Part shown: positions 31,456 through 41,396 of the stretch, one piece after another
Position numbering within the stretch: position 1 is the first letter of the stretch
How the letters are laid out: every line of letters begins with the position of its first letter
DNA from: Opitutia bacterium UBA4506
Lineage (GTDB): Bacteria; Verrucomicrobiota; Verrucomicrobiia; Opitutales; Puniceicoccaceae
Direction: 5' to 3'
Assembly (NCBI GenBank): GCA_002388665.1
Contig: DGMY01000014.1
Coordinates: forward strand, 1 to 41,418
Length of the DNA: 41,418 nt
Position numbers and translations under genes: made by a program
Notes under the pieces: generated by a model
Databases searched by the model: none
What the model was told of the DNA's origin: nothing
The model's input: only the letters and a program-made list of their open reading frames with translations

Positions 31456-33138
31456 ATGAGAGCCCAACCAATGTTATTCCGATTTCATAATTTGATTATT
31501 TCGGCGCTCTTCCTTCTCGTATCCCAGCTGAGTGCAGACGACACCCAGGCGAGAGAGATATTTGTCGAAGCGATCCTAGCCGAAGGAAGTGAGCAAACCG
31601 CCTTGGTGGAAAGCTTGTCTACGACAGCCTCGACCCTGGTACCTGACTTTTTAGAGGCCTGGAAGAGGGGTGATATCTTTCTTCTCGAGGCAGACGGCTC
31701 CGCAGCGCCGACTCCCCTGTTGGAGGTCGAACCCGAGCAAGAGGGAGGTACCCCCACCTATTTTCGTGTGATCGACGGCGAGGAGATGGCCGCAGGATCC
31801 TTCGATCCAGCCGCTCTTGAGATGGCTCGTCCATCGCGCAAAACACGTCGTGTCTTTACCATGACAATTGATCTTCTTGCTCTGAGTACTCCCAATGTAC
31901 AGGAACGAGCCGATGCCGCGCTGAAGTTGGGGTTGAAGCGAGATGATGATATTCTTCCCAAACTGATCCTACTTCGAGAGACCGAGACTGAGCCGTCAGT
32001 CATTGAAGCTTTGAACGAAGGGATTGCGGTTTCGATGCTGTCCCACGGGACAAAAGAAGGACAGATGGATGCGATCCAACTACTGCGCGACGAAAACTCG
32101 ATTGCCGGTTTGGACGCGCTAAAGAACCTGCGCCATGATTTGAATGATGGGTTGGCGACGCATCCCTTTTCCGAGGAGGAACTTGCCAAGCTTACCGCTT
32201 CAATCGCATCGATCGAAAGCTACATTTCCTGGACTGACTTTGTGGGCACTTGCTTTCGGGGCCTGAGTTTAGGGGCAGTGCTCCTGATTGTAGCACTGGG
32301 GTTGGCGATCACCTTCGGTTTGATGGGAGTGATCAATATGGCGCACGGTGAGATGATCGCGGTCGGGGCCTACTCGGCCTACATCAGCCAAACCGTTTTC
32401 TATAGCCTCTTTTCCGAATCTACCTTCGCGCTGGAAACCTACTTCCTCTTCGCGATTCCGTTCTCATTCCTCACCGCGGCCCTTTGCGGGTTTATCCTGG
32501 AACGTACGGTGATCCAGTTTCTCTACAAACGTCCCTTGGAATCTCTTTTGGCTACCTGGGGAGTTTCCCTGATCCTCCAACAGGGTTTCCGGCTGATCTT
32601 TGGGGCGGCAAACCGACAAGTTCGCTCCCCGTCCTGGCTTCTCGGAAATGTCGAGATCTTCGACATCACCTTTGGATTCAATCGCATCTTCGTAATCGGC
32701 TTTGCGATCCTCATTGTCTTCGGTACCTGGTTCCTGATGGCGAAGACACCCATGGGGTTATCCATTCGGGCAGTGATGCAGGACCCGCAAATGGCCGCGG
32801 CCATGGGGATACGCATCAACCGGGTCCGGATGATGACCTTCGCCTTTGGGTCGGGATTAGCCGGATTGGCCGGTGTATTTCTCTCCCAGATCGGATCGGT
32901 CGGCTCGAACTTGGGCCAGAGCTATATCGTGGACAGCTTTATGGTGGTCGTGGCCGGCGGTGTGGGAAACATCGTGGGAACGGTCATCTCCGCACTTGGT
33001 ATCGGTGTCACCGACCAGGCCTTGCAGCCGTTGCTCGGGCCCGTGATGGGCAGGATCTGCGTCCTCGTGGCCATCATCCTTTTTCTCCAGTGGAAACCCG
33101 GTGGCCTCTTTCCTTCAAAGAGCCGAAGCCTGGATTGA
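31456..33138 (+). CDS. urtB: ABC transporter urea permease with periplasmic N-terminal domain
   Basis: UrtB is a membrane subunit of the urea transporter. A signal-like hydrophobic segment (LIISALFLLVSQLSA) is followed by a ~240-residue extracytoplasmic, helix-rich domain typical of UrtB. The permease half then begins with CFRGLSLGAVLLIVALGLAIT. FGLMGVINMAHGEMIAVGAY and MGIRINRVRMMTFAFGSGLAGLAG, the EAA-like coupling region, are family blocks. Start ATG at 31456 is chosen to keep the full signal segment; an ATG at 31471 is equally possible. The length of 560 residues is normal for UrtB. Confidence 0.92.
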   Translation: MRAQPMLFRFHNLIISALFLLVSQLSADDTQAREIFVEAILAEGSEQTALVESLSTTASTLVPDFLEAWKRGDIFLLEADGSAAPTPLLEVEPEQEGGTPTYFRVIDGEEMAAGSFDPAALEMARPSRKTRRVFTMTIDLLALSTPNVQERADAALKLGLKRDDDILPKLILLRETETEPSVIEALNEGIAVSMLSHGTKEGQMDAIQLLRDENSIAGLDALKNLRHDLNDGLATHPFSEEELAKLTASIASIESYISWTDFVGTCFRGLSLGAVLLIVALGLAITFGLMGVINMAHGEMIAVGAYSAYISQTVFYSLFSESTFALETYFLFAIPFSFLTAALCGFILERTVIQFLYKRPLESLLATWGVSLILQQGFRLIFGAANRQVRSPSWLLGNVEIFDITFGFNRIFVIGFAILIVFGTWFLMAKTPMGLSIRAVMQDPQMAAAMGIRINRVRMMTFAFGSGLAGLAGVFLSQIGSVGSNLGQSYIVDSFMVVVAGGVGNIVGTVISALGIGVTDQALQPLLGPVMGRICVLVAIILFLQWKPGGLFPSKSRSLD

Positions 33139-33162
33139 TTTTTAGTACGAGACCGTAATTTC

Positions 33163-34293
33163 ATGATCAAATTCAGCGAAACTCAACGCTCACTTGCGGG
33201 CATCATCGCAGTCACCTTCTTCCTGGTGGTGGCCATGCCCGCGCTCAATCTCTTTGGGTCGGAAGGGTCCTTCCTTCACATCAGCGATTATCAGCTCAAC
33301 CTGTGGGGGAAGTACCTTTGCTACGCGGTTGTCGCGGTGTCCTTAAATCTCTTGTGGGGTTACACAGGTTTGCTGTGCCTGGGGCAGGGGCTGTTTTTCG
33401 CCCTTGGTGGCTATGCCTTTGGTATGCACTTGATGCTGATGATCGGCGAGCAGGGGGCATATAAGAGCGCCCTTCCGGACTTCATGGTGTTCTTGGGATA
33501 CAAAGAGCTCCCCGCGCACTGGATCCCCTTCAAGAGTCTGAGCTTCTCTCTGCTGGCAGTTCTCTTTGTTCCCGGAATTGTGGCTGGGGTTTTTGGCTTT
33601 CTCGCCTTCCGCGCTCGAATCAAGGGAGTGTATTTTGCGATCATTACACAGGCGCTGACCTACGCCGCATGTCTGCTGTTTTTCCAGAATAGTTTCACTT
33701 TCGGCGGGAATAATGGATTCACCGATTTTAAGACGGTTCTGGGGAACGAGATTTTCGCTCCATCGACACAGAGAGCTCTTTTCTTCATCTCGGCCGTGTA
33801 TCTGTCCCTCTGCCTCTTTCTGATCTGGTGGCTGACGAAAACCAAGTTCGGGAAAATTCAACGCGCGATTCGAGACAGTGAGAACAGGGTGCGATTCTCG
33901 GGGTATTCAACCACTACTTACAAACTGATTATCTTCGTAGTAGCTGCGATCATGGCGGGTATTGCTGGCGCGCTCTACGTTCCACAAGTCGGGATTATTA
34001 ATCCGGAGGAGATGCGTCCGAGCAAATCACTCGAGATTGTGGTGTGGGTCGCCGTCGGCGGTCGGGCGACAATACTCGGGCCGGTGATCGGCGCGATCTT
34101 CGTCAACTGGCTGAAGAGCTACAGCACCTACCACTATCCGGAATACTGGCTGATTATCCTGGGAGCGCTCTTTGTTCTCGTGGTGCTCTTCATGCCAAAT
34201 GGAATCGTGGGTCTCCCCGAACAGCTGAAAGGATTCTATCGCAAGCATCGGTTCCGTTTTCAGCAAAAGAAAGAGGCCGCTGCTGAGGCTTAA
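33163..34293 (+). CDS. urtC: ABC transporter urea permease
   Basis: The 376-residue integral membrane protein has about ten hydrophobic helices and the LIV-type permease block LLWGYTGLLCLGQGLFFALG near residues 60-80. The cytoplasmic coupling region GKIQRAIRDSENRVRFSGYS lies at about 230-250. The C-terminal AVGGRATILGPVIGAIFVNWL block is also conserved. It pairs with UrtB in the membrane. It follows urtB by 24 nt and precedes urtD by 28 nt. Confidence 0.93.
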   Translation: MIKFSETQRSLAGIIAVTFFLVVAMPALNLFGSEGSFLHISDYQLNLWGKYLCYAVVAVSLNLLWGYTGLLCLGQGLFFALGGYAFGMHLMLMIGEQGAYKSALPDFMVFLGYKELPAHWIPFKSLSFSLLAVLFVPGIVAGVFGFLAFRARIKGVYFAIITQALTYAACLLFFQNSFTFGGNNGFTDFKTVLGNEIFAPSTQRALFFISAVYLSLCLFLIWWLTKTKFGKIQRAIRDSENRVRFSGYSTTTYKLIIFVVAAIMAGIAGALYVPQVGIINPEEMRPSKSLEIVVWVAVGGRATILGPVIGAIFVNWLKSYSTYHYPEYWLIILGALFVLVVLFMPNGIVGLPEQLKGFYRKHRFRFQQKKEAAAEA

Positions 34294-34321
34294 ACCTCCC
34301 GTATCAAAAATTTTGATTGTT

Positions 34322-35110
34322 ATGTCGACTCAGGAAAAGGCCGAGGCCAAGAAGAAAGAGTTCATTTTGACCTGCGAGGGGCTCAACAAGAGCTTTGACG
34401 GGTTCAAGGTGATCAATGACCTCAACCTCTATATCGATAAAGGAGAGCTGCGGACGATCATTGGTCCCAATGGTGCAGGGAAAAGTACATTCCTTGATCT
34501 AATTACTGGCCGGATTCGTCCCGACTCCGGGACCATCGAGTTCGGCCCGGGGGAGGGGGTCGCTCTGACCAAGATGAGGGAGTACCAGATCAATCGCCTG
34601 GGGATCAGCCGGAAATTTCAAACCCCATCGGTCTATTCAGATCACACCGTTTACGACAATTTGTTGATGTCGCTGAACCGAAACCGCGGTGCGTTTGCCG
34701 CGCTCTTTTACCGCGAGTCGGCAGCCGACCGTGAGAGAATTGACGAGATTCTAGAGACCATTCGAATGACAGAGAAACGGAGTCTGATCGCAGGCTCACT
34801 CTCCCATGGGCAGAAGCAGTGGTTGGAGATCGGGATGCTTCTGGCGCAGGAGCCGAAGCTGCTTTTAGTGGACGAACCGGCCGCGGGAATGACCGACGAG
34901 GAGACCGAACGAACCGGGGAATTGCTGCTGAGCCTTGCGGGTTCACACAGTCTCATTGTGATCGAACACGACATGGTCTTCGTCCGGCAAATTGCGACCA
35001 AGGTCACCGTCCTCCATCAGGGCTCAATCCTCCGGGAGGGGACGATTGATCATGTGCAGTCGGACCCCAAGGTGGTCGAGGTGTATTTGGGCCGGCAACA
35101 CGAAAAATAA
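34322..35110 (+). CDS. urtD: ABC transporter ATP-binding protein, urea
   Basis: UrtD is one of two ATPases driving urea import. Walker A is GPNGAGKST, the signature motif is SLSHGQKQWLEIGM (the UrtD variant of LSGGQ), Walker B is KLLLVDEPAAGM, and the switch His is in IVIEHDM. The ATG at 34322 is preferred; a TTG three codons upstream is in frame. The length of 262 residues is normal. It follows urtC by 28 nt and precedes urtE by 8 nt. Confidence 0.93.
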   Translation: MSTQEKAEAKKKEFILTCEGLNKSFDGFKVINDLNLYIDKGELRTIIGPNGAGKSTFLDLITGRIRPDSGTIEFGPGEGVALTKMREYQINRLGISRKFQTPSVYSDHTVYDNLLMSLNRNRGAFAALFYRESAADRERIDEILETIRMTEKRSLIAGSLSHGQKQWLEIGMLLAQEPKLLLVDEPAAGMTDEETERTGELLLSLAGSHSLIVIEHDMVFVRQIATKVTVLHQGSILREGTIDHVQSDPKVVEVYLGRQHEK

Positions 35111-35118
35111 GGCGAGTC

Positions 35119-35850
35119 ATGGTAGCGGAAACGAAGGTATCCAGCGAAAAGCTGGTTTTGAACGCGAAGGGCCTAAAAGCTTATTATGATCAATCGATCA
35201 TCATTCGAGGGATCGATCTGGAAGTTCCTCCCGGCAAGGTGGTCTCACTGATGGGGCGAAATGGGGTGGGGAAGACGACCACGCTCAAGTCGATTTACGG
35301 CCTTGTTGATTCGACGGAAGGGGAAGTTACGTTGGATGGTGTTAGGATCGACTCGATGCCTCCCGAGAAGCGTGCGCGGCAAGGGTTGGCTTATGTCCCC
35401 CAGGGCCGCCATATCTTTCCGACTTTGACCGTCTGGGAGAATCTCCAGACGGCGATCATCGTTCATGGTGACCGCGCAAGAGAGCAGCTCGACTTCGTCT
35501 ATGAGCTCTTCCCGGTCATCAAGGATATGCTCAAGCGCAAGGGTGGCGTTCTCAGCGGGGGGCAACAGCAACAGCTGGCCATCGCACGGGCTCTTCTCAC
35601 TTGTCCCAAGCTTCTCATCCTCGATGAACCCACCGAGGGGATTCAGCCGTCCATCATCGATCAGATCGAAGACACGATTAAGATGCTCCGCGAGACTGGG
35701 CGGATGAGTATCCTGTTGGTCGAACAGTATCTCGATTTTGCGAAATCAGTCAGTGATCTGTTCTACGTCATGGACCGGGGAATGGTCATGGCGAAGGGAT
35801 CGATCGAGGAGCTGACGGACGAGATCGTTACGACCCATCTACAGGTATAA
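35119..35850 (+). CDS. urtE: ABC transporter ATP-binding protein, urea
   Basis: The second ATPase has Walker A GRNGVGKTT, signature LSGGQQQQLAIARAL and Walker B KLLILDEPTEGIQPS, followed by the switch region ILLVEQYLDFA. The 243-residue length and the EGIQPSII block match UrtE. It starts 8 nt after urtD and is followed by the urea carboxylase gene after 6 nt, which suggests coupling of uptake to catabolism. Confidence 0.93.
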   Translation: MVAETKVSSEKLVLNAKGLKAYYDQSIIIRGIDLEVPPGKVVSLMGRNGVGKTTTLKSIYGLVDSTEGEVTLDGVRIDSMPPEKRARQGLAYVPQGRHIFPTLTVWENLQTAIIVHGDRAREQLDFVYELFPVIKDMLKRKGGVLSGGQQQQLAIARALLTCPKLLILDEPTEGIQPSIIDQIEDTIKMLRETGRMSILLVEQYLDFAKSVSDLFYVMDRGMVMAKGSIEELTDEIVTTHLQV

Positions 35851-35856
35851 AAATTT

Positions 35857-38800
35857 ATGTTGAAGAAAGTACTGATTGCCAATCGGGGCGAGATCGCCTG
35901 CCGAGTTCTTAAATCCTGTCAGAAGCTCAACATCCGGACTGTGGCGGTGTTCTCCGAAGCAGATCGGCATGCACCTCATGCTCTGGAGGCGGATGAAGCG
36001 TACTGCCTCGGGCCGGCTTCGGTCGCTGAGAGCTACCTCAAAGCTGATAAGATTATCGAAATTTGCAAAGAGTGTGGGGCGGACGGAGTTCACCCCGGGT
36101 ACGGTCTACTCAGCGAAAACCTGGCCTTTGCGCAGGCCTGCGAGGACGCGGGGATCGCTTTTATCGGGCCGACACCTGAGCAGATCGAGAAGTTTGGTCT
36201 CAAGCACACTGCTCGTGAACTCGCCGAGAAGAATGATGTGCCCATGTTGTCGGGTACAGGCCTTCTTTCATCCGCCGATGAGGCGATCTTGAAAGCACAG
36301 GAGATCGGCTATCCGGTTATCCTCAAGAGCGTCGCCGGCGGTGGTGGTATCGGTATGCGGGTGTGTGAAGAACCCGGTGCTCTCGAGAAAGCATTTGAAG
36401 AGGTAGAACGCTTGAGTCAGGCCAACTTTGGTCAGGCTGGCATCTACCTGGAGAAGTTTGTCAGTCGGGCCCGCCATGTAGAGGTCCAGATGTTCGGCGA
36501 CGGTAAGGGGCACATCGTCACGCTGGGGGAGCGCGATTGTTCGAGTCAGCGCCGTAATCAAAAGGTCATCGAAGAGACTCCGGCGCCGGGCATCTCGGAG
36601 GAGCTTCGAAACGCGCTGGCCTCTTCTGCTCGCCGGCTTGCCAGCTCAGTCGCTTATCGATCTGCAGGAACGGTCGAGTTCCTGGTCAATGCCGATACCG
36701 AGGACTTCTATTTCCTCGAGGTGAACACTCGTCTCCAGGTCGAGCATGGCGTGAGTGAGGAGGTCACCGGGATCGATTTGGTGGAGTGGATGCTTCGACT
36801 TGCCGGCGGTGAAGATCCTACCGACGGTGTGGATGCGGTCCCGGTCAGTGGCCATTCCATCCAGGTTCGGATTTATGCCGAGGATCCCCGAAAGGACTAT
36901 CAACCGTCTTCGGGAGTGTTGACGCAGGTCTCATTCCCGGAAAACGTGCGCTGCGATACTTGGGTCGCGACCGGTACGGAGGTCACCCCTTACTACGACC
37001 CTTTGCTGGCGAAGGTCATTGTTCATGCATCGGACCGTGGACAAGCAATTGCCGAGATGACAGAGGCTCTGTATCAAACCGAGCTGTACGGCATCGAATT
37101 AAACTTGGAGTACCTTCGCCGTATTGTTGAAAGTGATACGTTTGTAGAGGGGAAGATCACCACGGCATTCCTAAAGACGTTTGAGTACGAGACGACGGCC
37201 GTGGATGTCGTTGTCCCGGGTACGCAGACTAGCATCCAGGACTACCCAGGTCGACTGGGCTACTGGGATATTGGAGTCCCACCGTCGGGGCCCATGGATA
37301 GTCTCGCCTTTCGCATGGCCAACCGATTGTTGGGGAATGAGATTGGGTCACCGGCATTGGAGATTACCTTGAGTGGTCCGACATTGCGCTTTAACCAGAA
37401 GGCACTTTTGGCCATCACGGGGGCGGCAATGCCCGTGGAGTTGGACGGGATGCCCGTCCCGATGTGGAAGCCTTTTTCGGTGAGTGAGGGGTCTGTCTTG
37501 AAAATGGGAAGCGTTGGTGAGGTCGGTTGCCGAACCTACCTCGCCGTGGCGGGAGGATTTGACGTTCCGGAGTATCTCGGAAGTAGATCAACTTTCTCCA
37601 TGGGCCAATTTGGCGGCCACGCGGGAAGAACTCTTATTGCCGGTGACGTATTGCATCTGACCGAGGATGTTTCGACGGACGAGTCGGATACCAAGGAGAT
37701 CGATGAGTCTTCAATTCCCCAATATACCAACAGCTGGGACATCCGCGTAACTTACGGCCCGCATGGGGCGCCCGACTTCTTTCAAGAAGAGGATATCGAC
37801 GCGTTTTTCGAGTCCGATTTCGAGGTTCACTACAACTCCGCTCGTACGGGTATCCGCCTGATTGCTCCGGGGAAGCCCAAGTGGGCGCGGAGTGACGGTG
37901 GTGAGGCCGGACTCCACCCTTCGAATGTTCACGATAATCCCTACGCGGTGGGGGCGATCAACTTTACGGGTGATATGCCGATCATTCTAGGTCCGGATGG
38001 CCCGAGCCTGGGTGGGTTTGTTTGCCCGGTAACGATTGTGCAAGCCGACCTTTGGATGATTGGTCAGATTCGGCCCGGTGACTCGGTACACTTTACTCCC
38101 ATTTCGAATGAGGAGGCCAATGTCCTCGAGAGGGAGCAAGATGCAGCGATTACGAAAATGGATCGCGCGGTACACACTCCATTTCTTGCACCGTCCACTG
38201 ACCGTGGCTCCTGCATTAAGGCACTATTGACCGAGGACGAGAATCCTGTTCGCGTGACCTATCGCCCTTGCGGAGATAAGTACCTCTTGATCGAATACGG
38301 ACCCATAGTCCTGGATTTGAGCCTTCGGTTCCGGATCTATTCGCTGATGAATTGGATCAAGGCGAAAGGGATTCAGGGGTTGATAGATATCACGCCGGGA
38401 GTCCGTTCGCTTCAGTTGCATTACGACTCACGAATTCTCCCATTGAACCAGTTGATGGAGATGCTTCTTCAAGCCGAGAAGGAGTTGCCGGGAGTTGATG
38501 AGCTGGAGATTCCTACCCGCGTTATCCATCTGCCCATGAGTTGGAATAACGAGATGACCCAGATGGCCGTCCGTAAGTACGAAAAGTCCGTGCGAAAGGA
38601 TGCCCCGTGGTGTCCCAGCAATATTGAGTTTATCCGGCGAATCAACGGGTTGAGCTCCGAGGAGGAGGTGAAGAACATAGTGTTCGATGCCAGCTATCTA
38701 GTGATGGGACTGGGGGACGTCTATCTGGGTGCGCCAGCGGCTGTCCCGGTGGATCCGCGCCACCGCCTCCTCACTACGAAGTACAACCCTGCGCGAACTT

Positions 38801-39465
38801 GGACTGCCGAAGGTACCGTGGGAATCGGCGGGGTCTATATGTGCATTTATGGGATGGATAGTCCGGGGGGCTATCAGTTGGTCGGGCAATCCCTGCCGAT
38901 CTGGAATCGATATTTGGAAACGGGTCCTTTCGAGGAAGGGAAGCCGTGGCTCCTCCGGTTCTTTGACCAGGTCCGCTTTTTCCCCGTAGAGGAGGAAGAA
39001 CTGGTCGAGATGCGCCGGGATTTTCACTCGGGGAAGTACGAGATTAAAATCGAGACCGAAACCTTTAGTCTGGCCAAGTATAATCAATTTCTCGCCGAAA
39101 ATGCCGACTCAATAGCGACTTTCCAGGCGAACCAGAAGAAAGCGTTCGAGGAAGAGCGTGAGCGATGGGAGGAGGCGGGTCAGGCTTCGGCCAATGAAAC
39201 ATGGGAAGAAGCACCGGCGCCCGATGAGGTCGAGCTCCCCGAGGGGCATGAAGCGGTGACCAGTCAGATCAACGGGAACGTTTGGAAGTTTGTGGTGAAT
39301 GAGGGAGATCAGGTTGAAGCGGGAGATCCACTGATTATACTCGAGGCTATGAAGATGGAGATCAATGTAGTGGCCACTGTCAGTGGGACGGTCGGTCAGG
39401 TTCTAGTTGAGGAGGGATCCTCTGTGAAAACCGGACAACAGCTCCTCCTCATCAAAACCCTCTAG
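35857..39465 (+). CDS. Urea carboxylase (biotin-dependent)
   Basis: The enzyme carboxylates urea to allophanate using ATP, bicarbonate and biotin. Domain order: biotin carboxylase (about 1-440; VLIANRGEIACRV, the ATP-grasp SVAGGGGIGMRVC and FLEVNTRLQVEH), AHS2/KipA-like domain (about 445-775; TQTSIQDYPGRLGYWDIGVP), AHS1/KipI-like domain (about 795-1010; CGDKYLLIEYGPIVLDLSL), and C-terminal biotinyl domain (about 1130-1202). The biotin-attachment lysine is in EAMKMEI at residue 1166. At 1202 residues the length is the usual one for the stand-alone carboxylase, as opposed to the fused yeast urea amidolyase. All essential blocks look intact. It lies 6 nt after urtE and 11 nt before the hydrolase gene. 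Confidence 0.94.
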   Translation: MLKKVLIANRGEIACRVLKSCQKLNIRTVAVFSEADRHAPHALEADEAYCLGPASVAESYLKADKIIEICKECGADGVHPGYGLLSENLAFAQACEDAGIAFIGPTPEQIEKFGLKHTARELAEKNDVPMLSGTGLLSSADEAILKAQEIGYPVILKSVAGGGGIGMRVCEEPGALEKAFEEVERLSQANFGQAGIYLEKFVSRARHVEVQMFGDGKGHIVTLGERDCSSQRRNQKVIEETPAPGISEELRNALASSARRLASSVAYRSAGTVEFLVNADTEDFYFLEVNTRLQVEHGVSEEVTGIDLVEWMLRLAGGEDPTDGVDAVPVSGHSIQVRIYAEDPRKDYQPSSGVLTQVSFPENVRCDTWVATGTEVTPYYDPLLAKVIVHASDRGQAIAEMTEALYQTELYGIELNLEYLRRIVESDTFVEGKITTAFLKTFEYETTAVDVVVPGTQTSIQDYPGRLGYWDIGVPPSGPMDSLAFRMANRLLGNEIGSPALEITLSGPTLRFNQKALLAITGAAMPVELDGMPVPMWKPFSVSEGSVLKMGSVGEVGCRTYLAVAGGFDVPEYLGSRSTFSMGQFGGHAGRTLIAGDVLHLTEDVSTDESDTKEIDESSIPQYTNSWDIRVTYGPHGAPDFFQEEDIDAFFESDFEVHYNSARTGIRLIAPGKPKWARSDGGEAGLHPSNVHDNPYAVGAINFTGDMPIILGPDGPSLGGFVCPVTIVQADLWMIGQIRPGDSVHFTPISNEEANVLEREQDAAITKMDRAVHTPFLAPSTDRGSCIKALLTEDENPVRVTYRPCGDKYLLIEYGPIVLDLSLRFRIYSLMNWIKAKGIQGLIDITPGVRSLQLHYDSRILPLNQLMEMLLQAEKELPGVDELEIPTRVIHLPMSWNNEMTQMAVRKYEKSVRKDAPWCPSNIEFIRRINGLSSEEEVKNIVFDASYLVMGLGDVYLGAPAAVPVDPRHRLLTTKYNPARTWTAEGTVGIGGVYMCIYGMDSPGGYQLVGQSLPIWNRYLETGPFEEGKPWLLRFFDQVRFFPVEEEELVEMRRDFHSGKYEIKIETETFSLAKYNQFLAENADSIATFQANQKKAFEEERERWEEAGQASANETWEEAPAPDEVELPEGHEAVTSQINGNVWKFVVNEGDQVEAGDPLIILEAMKMEINVVATVSGTVGQVLVEEGSSVKTGQQLLLIKTL

Positions 39466-39476
39466 AATTCGGAAAC

Positions 39477-41267
39477 ATGGAAGATTCTCCTATCAATCTA
39501 ACAATTGCTAACCTACATAAACGCTTCAGCGAGGAGTCCTATTCTCCTGAAGATATGGTAAACGAGATCTATGACCGGATCGAATCCGGAGATCCGAAGA
39601 TCTGGATTTCATTGGTCTCTCGCGAAGAATCCCTACAGCGGGCCAAGCAGCTGAGTGAGCAGAAGATTGAGGATCTTCCGCTTTTTGGGGTTCCTTTTGC
39701 GATCAAGGATAATATCGATTTGGAGGGCCTGCGAACGACTGCGGCCTGCGAAGAGTACGGCTATTTTCCGAGTGAGTCGGCATTTGTCGTCGATCGATTG
39801 ATCGCGGCCGGAGCCATCCCGATCGGAAAGACCAATCTCGATCAATTTGCAACGGGCCTAGTGGGCGTACGTTCGCCCTATGGCTTCCCTGGCAATTCAT
39901 TCAATCCCGACTACATCCCGGGTGGATCGAGCTCGGGTTCCGCGGTTTCAGTGTCAGCGGGGATGGTTTCCTTCTCGCTCGGAACCGACACAGCGGGCTC
40001 CGGCAGGGTCCCGGCGTCTCTCAACAATTTGGTGGGCTTGAAGCCGAGTCGGGGTGTTTTCAGTAACCGCGGTCTCATTCCTGCCTGCAAGAGTTTGGAT
40101 TGTATTTCGGTCTTTGCCCTGAATTGCGATGACGCGCGCACGGTGTTTGACGTGGCAGCCGAGTTTGACGTGGAGGATGGATTCTCCCGGCAGATGGATC
40201 CGCCTGAGTGTTCGGCTCCAACGATGAAGATTGGTGTCCCTCTCCCGTCCCAGTTGGAGTTCTTCGGAGATTCGGCTACGGCGAGAATCTTTGACGATGC
40301 CGTAAACCATTTGATCGGTTTGGGGTATGAGGTGATTCCGATTGATTTTGAGCCGTTTTCAGAGACCGCTCGACTCCTGTACGAAGGTCCATGGCTTGCG
40401 GAGCGCTATATCGCTTTGGAGGATGTCCTCAACGATTGCCCGGAGATTCTTCATCCGGTGACGCGTTCGATTATCGAGGGCGGGAACAAGTACTCAGCGC
40501 TCGACTTCTTTAAGACCCATTACCGCATCCAGGAACTGCGCCAGAAGGCGGGAGTCGTGATGGAGCAGTTCGATGCCATTATGGCCCCGACCTGTCCGAC
40601 GGTCTATACCATTGCAGAAGTCGAGGCCGATCCAGTGACTCTGAACAGCCGCTTGGGGACCTATACGAATTTTATGAACCTGATGGACCTGTCGGGGCTG
40701 GCCGTACCTTGTGGCATGCGCCCGGACGGACTCCCCCATGGCGTCACCTTTTTCGCTCCAGCCTTTCACGACTACGATCTCCTTGAGTTGGGAGCGAAGT
40801 TTCATGCGAAGACCGGTCTCACCGCCGGCGCAGTCGGTTCACCGGTTCCGAGCGAAGGGAAGCCCACCGCTCTCAGCAGTGAGGAGCGATTGTCGATTGT
40901 CGTCTGTGGCGCCCATATGAAAGGGCTACCTTTGAATCATCAGCTCACTGATCTGGGGGCTGTCTTCGTCGAAGAAACCGTGACCGACGCCTATTATAGT
41001 TTGTACGCCATGGAAGGAGAACCCGCCCGCCCGGCGCTCGTTCGACAGCCGGAAGGCGGATCGACAATCATGGTCGAGGTCTGGTCGCTTCCTCTGAAGA
41101 ACGTCGGGACATTCTTAAAGGGCATCGGCAAGCCTCTCGGCTTGGGAAAGATTCAACTCATCGGCGGTCGCGAAGAAGTCGGCTTTATCGGCGAATCTTG
41201 TGCAGTCGAAGGTGCGAAAGACATTACGGCACTCGGTTCGTGGCGGGCTCATTTAGCCAGTCAGTAG
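39477..41267 (+). CDS. atzF: Allophanate hydrolase (amidase signature family)
   Basis: The enzyme hydrolyses allophanate to ammonia and CO2, completing urea breakdown. Amidase-signature catalytic residues are visible: Lys77 in PFAIKDNID, the cis-Ser at about Ser151 in PGGSSSGSA and the nucleophile Ser175 in GTDTAGSGRVPA. Spacings of 74 and 98 residues from the lysine fit the known AtzF layout. The C-terminal ~125 residues (from LSIVVCGAHMKGLPLN to WRAHLASQ) are the extra domain typical of allophanate hydrolases. At 596 residues the length is normal. The ATG at 39477 is close to the carboxylase stop. The name atzF is by analogy with the atrazine pathway; here the substrate comes from urea. Confidence 0.92.
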   Translation: MEDSPINLTIANLHKRFSEESYSPEDMVNEIYDRIESGDPKIWISLVSREESLQRAKQLSEQKIEDLPLFGVPFAIKDNIDLEGLRTTAACEEYGYFPSESAFVVDRLIAAGAIPIGKTNLDQFATGLVGVRSPYGFPGNSFNPDYIPGGSSSGSAVSVSAGMVSFSLGTDTAGSGRVPASLNNLVGLKPSRGVFSNRGLIPACKSLDCISVFALNCDDARTVFDVAAEFDVEDGFSRQMDPPECSAPTMKIGVPLPSQLEFFGDSATARIFDDAVNHLIGLGYEVIPIDFEPFSETARLLYEGPWLAERYIALEDVLNDCPEILHPVTRSIIEGGNKYSALDFFKTHYRIQELRQKAGVVMEQFDAIMAPTCPTVYTIAEVEADPVTLNSRLGTYTNFMNLMDLSGLAVPCGMRPDGLPHGVTFFAPAFHDYDLLELGAKFHAKTGLTAGAVGSPVPSEGKPTALSSEERLSIVVCGAHMKGLPLNHQLTDLGAVFVEETVTDAYYSLYAMEGEPARPALVRQPEGGSTIMVEVWSLPLKNVGTFLKGIGKPLGLGKIQLIGGREEVGFIGESCAVEGAKDITALGSWRAHLASQ

Positions 41268-41303
41268 AGAGGTCGATTAGTTAGTTTCGATCTCCCCGGC
41301 GGT

Positions 41304-41325
41304 TCCCCCGAACCGAGTTCGGAGG
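41304..41325. repeat. Stem-loop repeat, copy 1
   Basis: The 22-bp sequence TCCCCCGAACCGAGTTCGGAGG occurs at 41304-41325 and again, identically, at 41397-41418. Only part is quoted here as a core: CCGAAC pairs with GTTCGG around a CGA loop. It lies 36 nt after the allophanate hydrolase stop. Confidence 0.7.
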
Positions 41326-41359
41326 CTACGAAATGTAGCCTCGATTCTCTGAATCGGGG
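41324..41359. repeat. Two further hairpins between the repeat copies
   Basis: GGCTAC (41324-41329) pairs perfectly with GTAGCC (41335-41340), loop GAAAT. Next, CGATTC (41342-41347) pairs with GAATCG (41351-41356) and flanking bases extend it to 9 pairs with one wobble (41339-41359). With the repeated stem-loops on both sides this gives a dense run of hairpins after the operon. They lack U-runs, so they are not clear intrinsic terminators. Confidence 0.6.
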
Positions 41360-41396
41360 TAATCCTGCAATAAGCCGTAATCCACCGCCCCAGCGC

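Noticed and set aside
32484..33158. A 224-codon alternative frame within urtB
   Set aside because: It lies fully inside the conserved permease region of urtB and its translation matches nothing recognisable.
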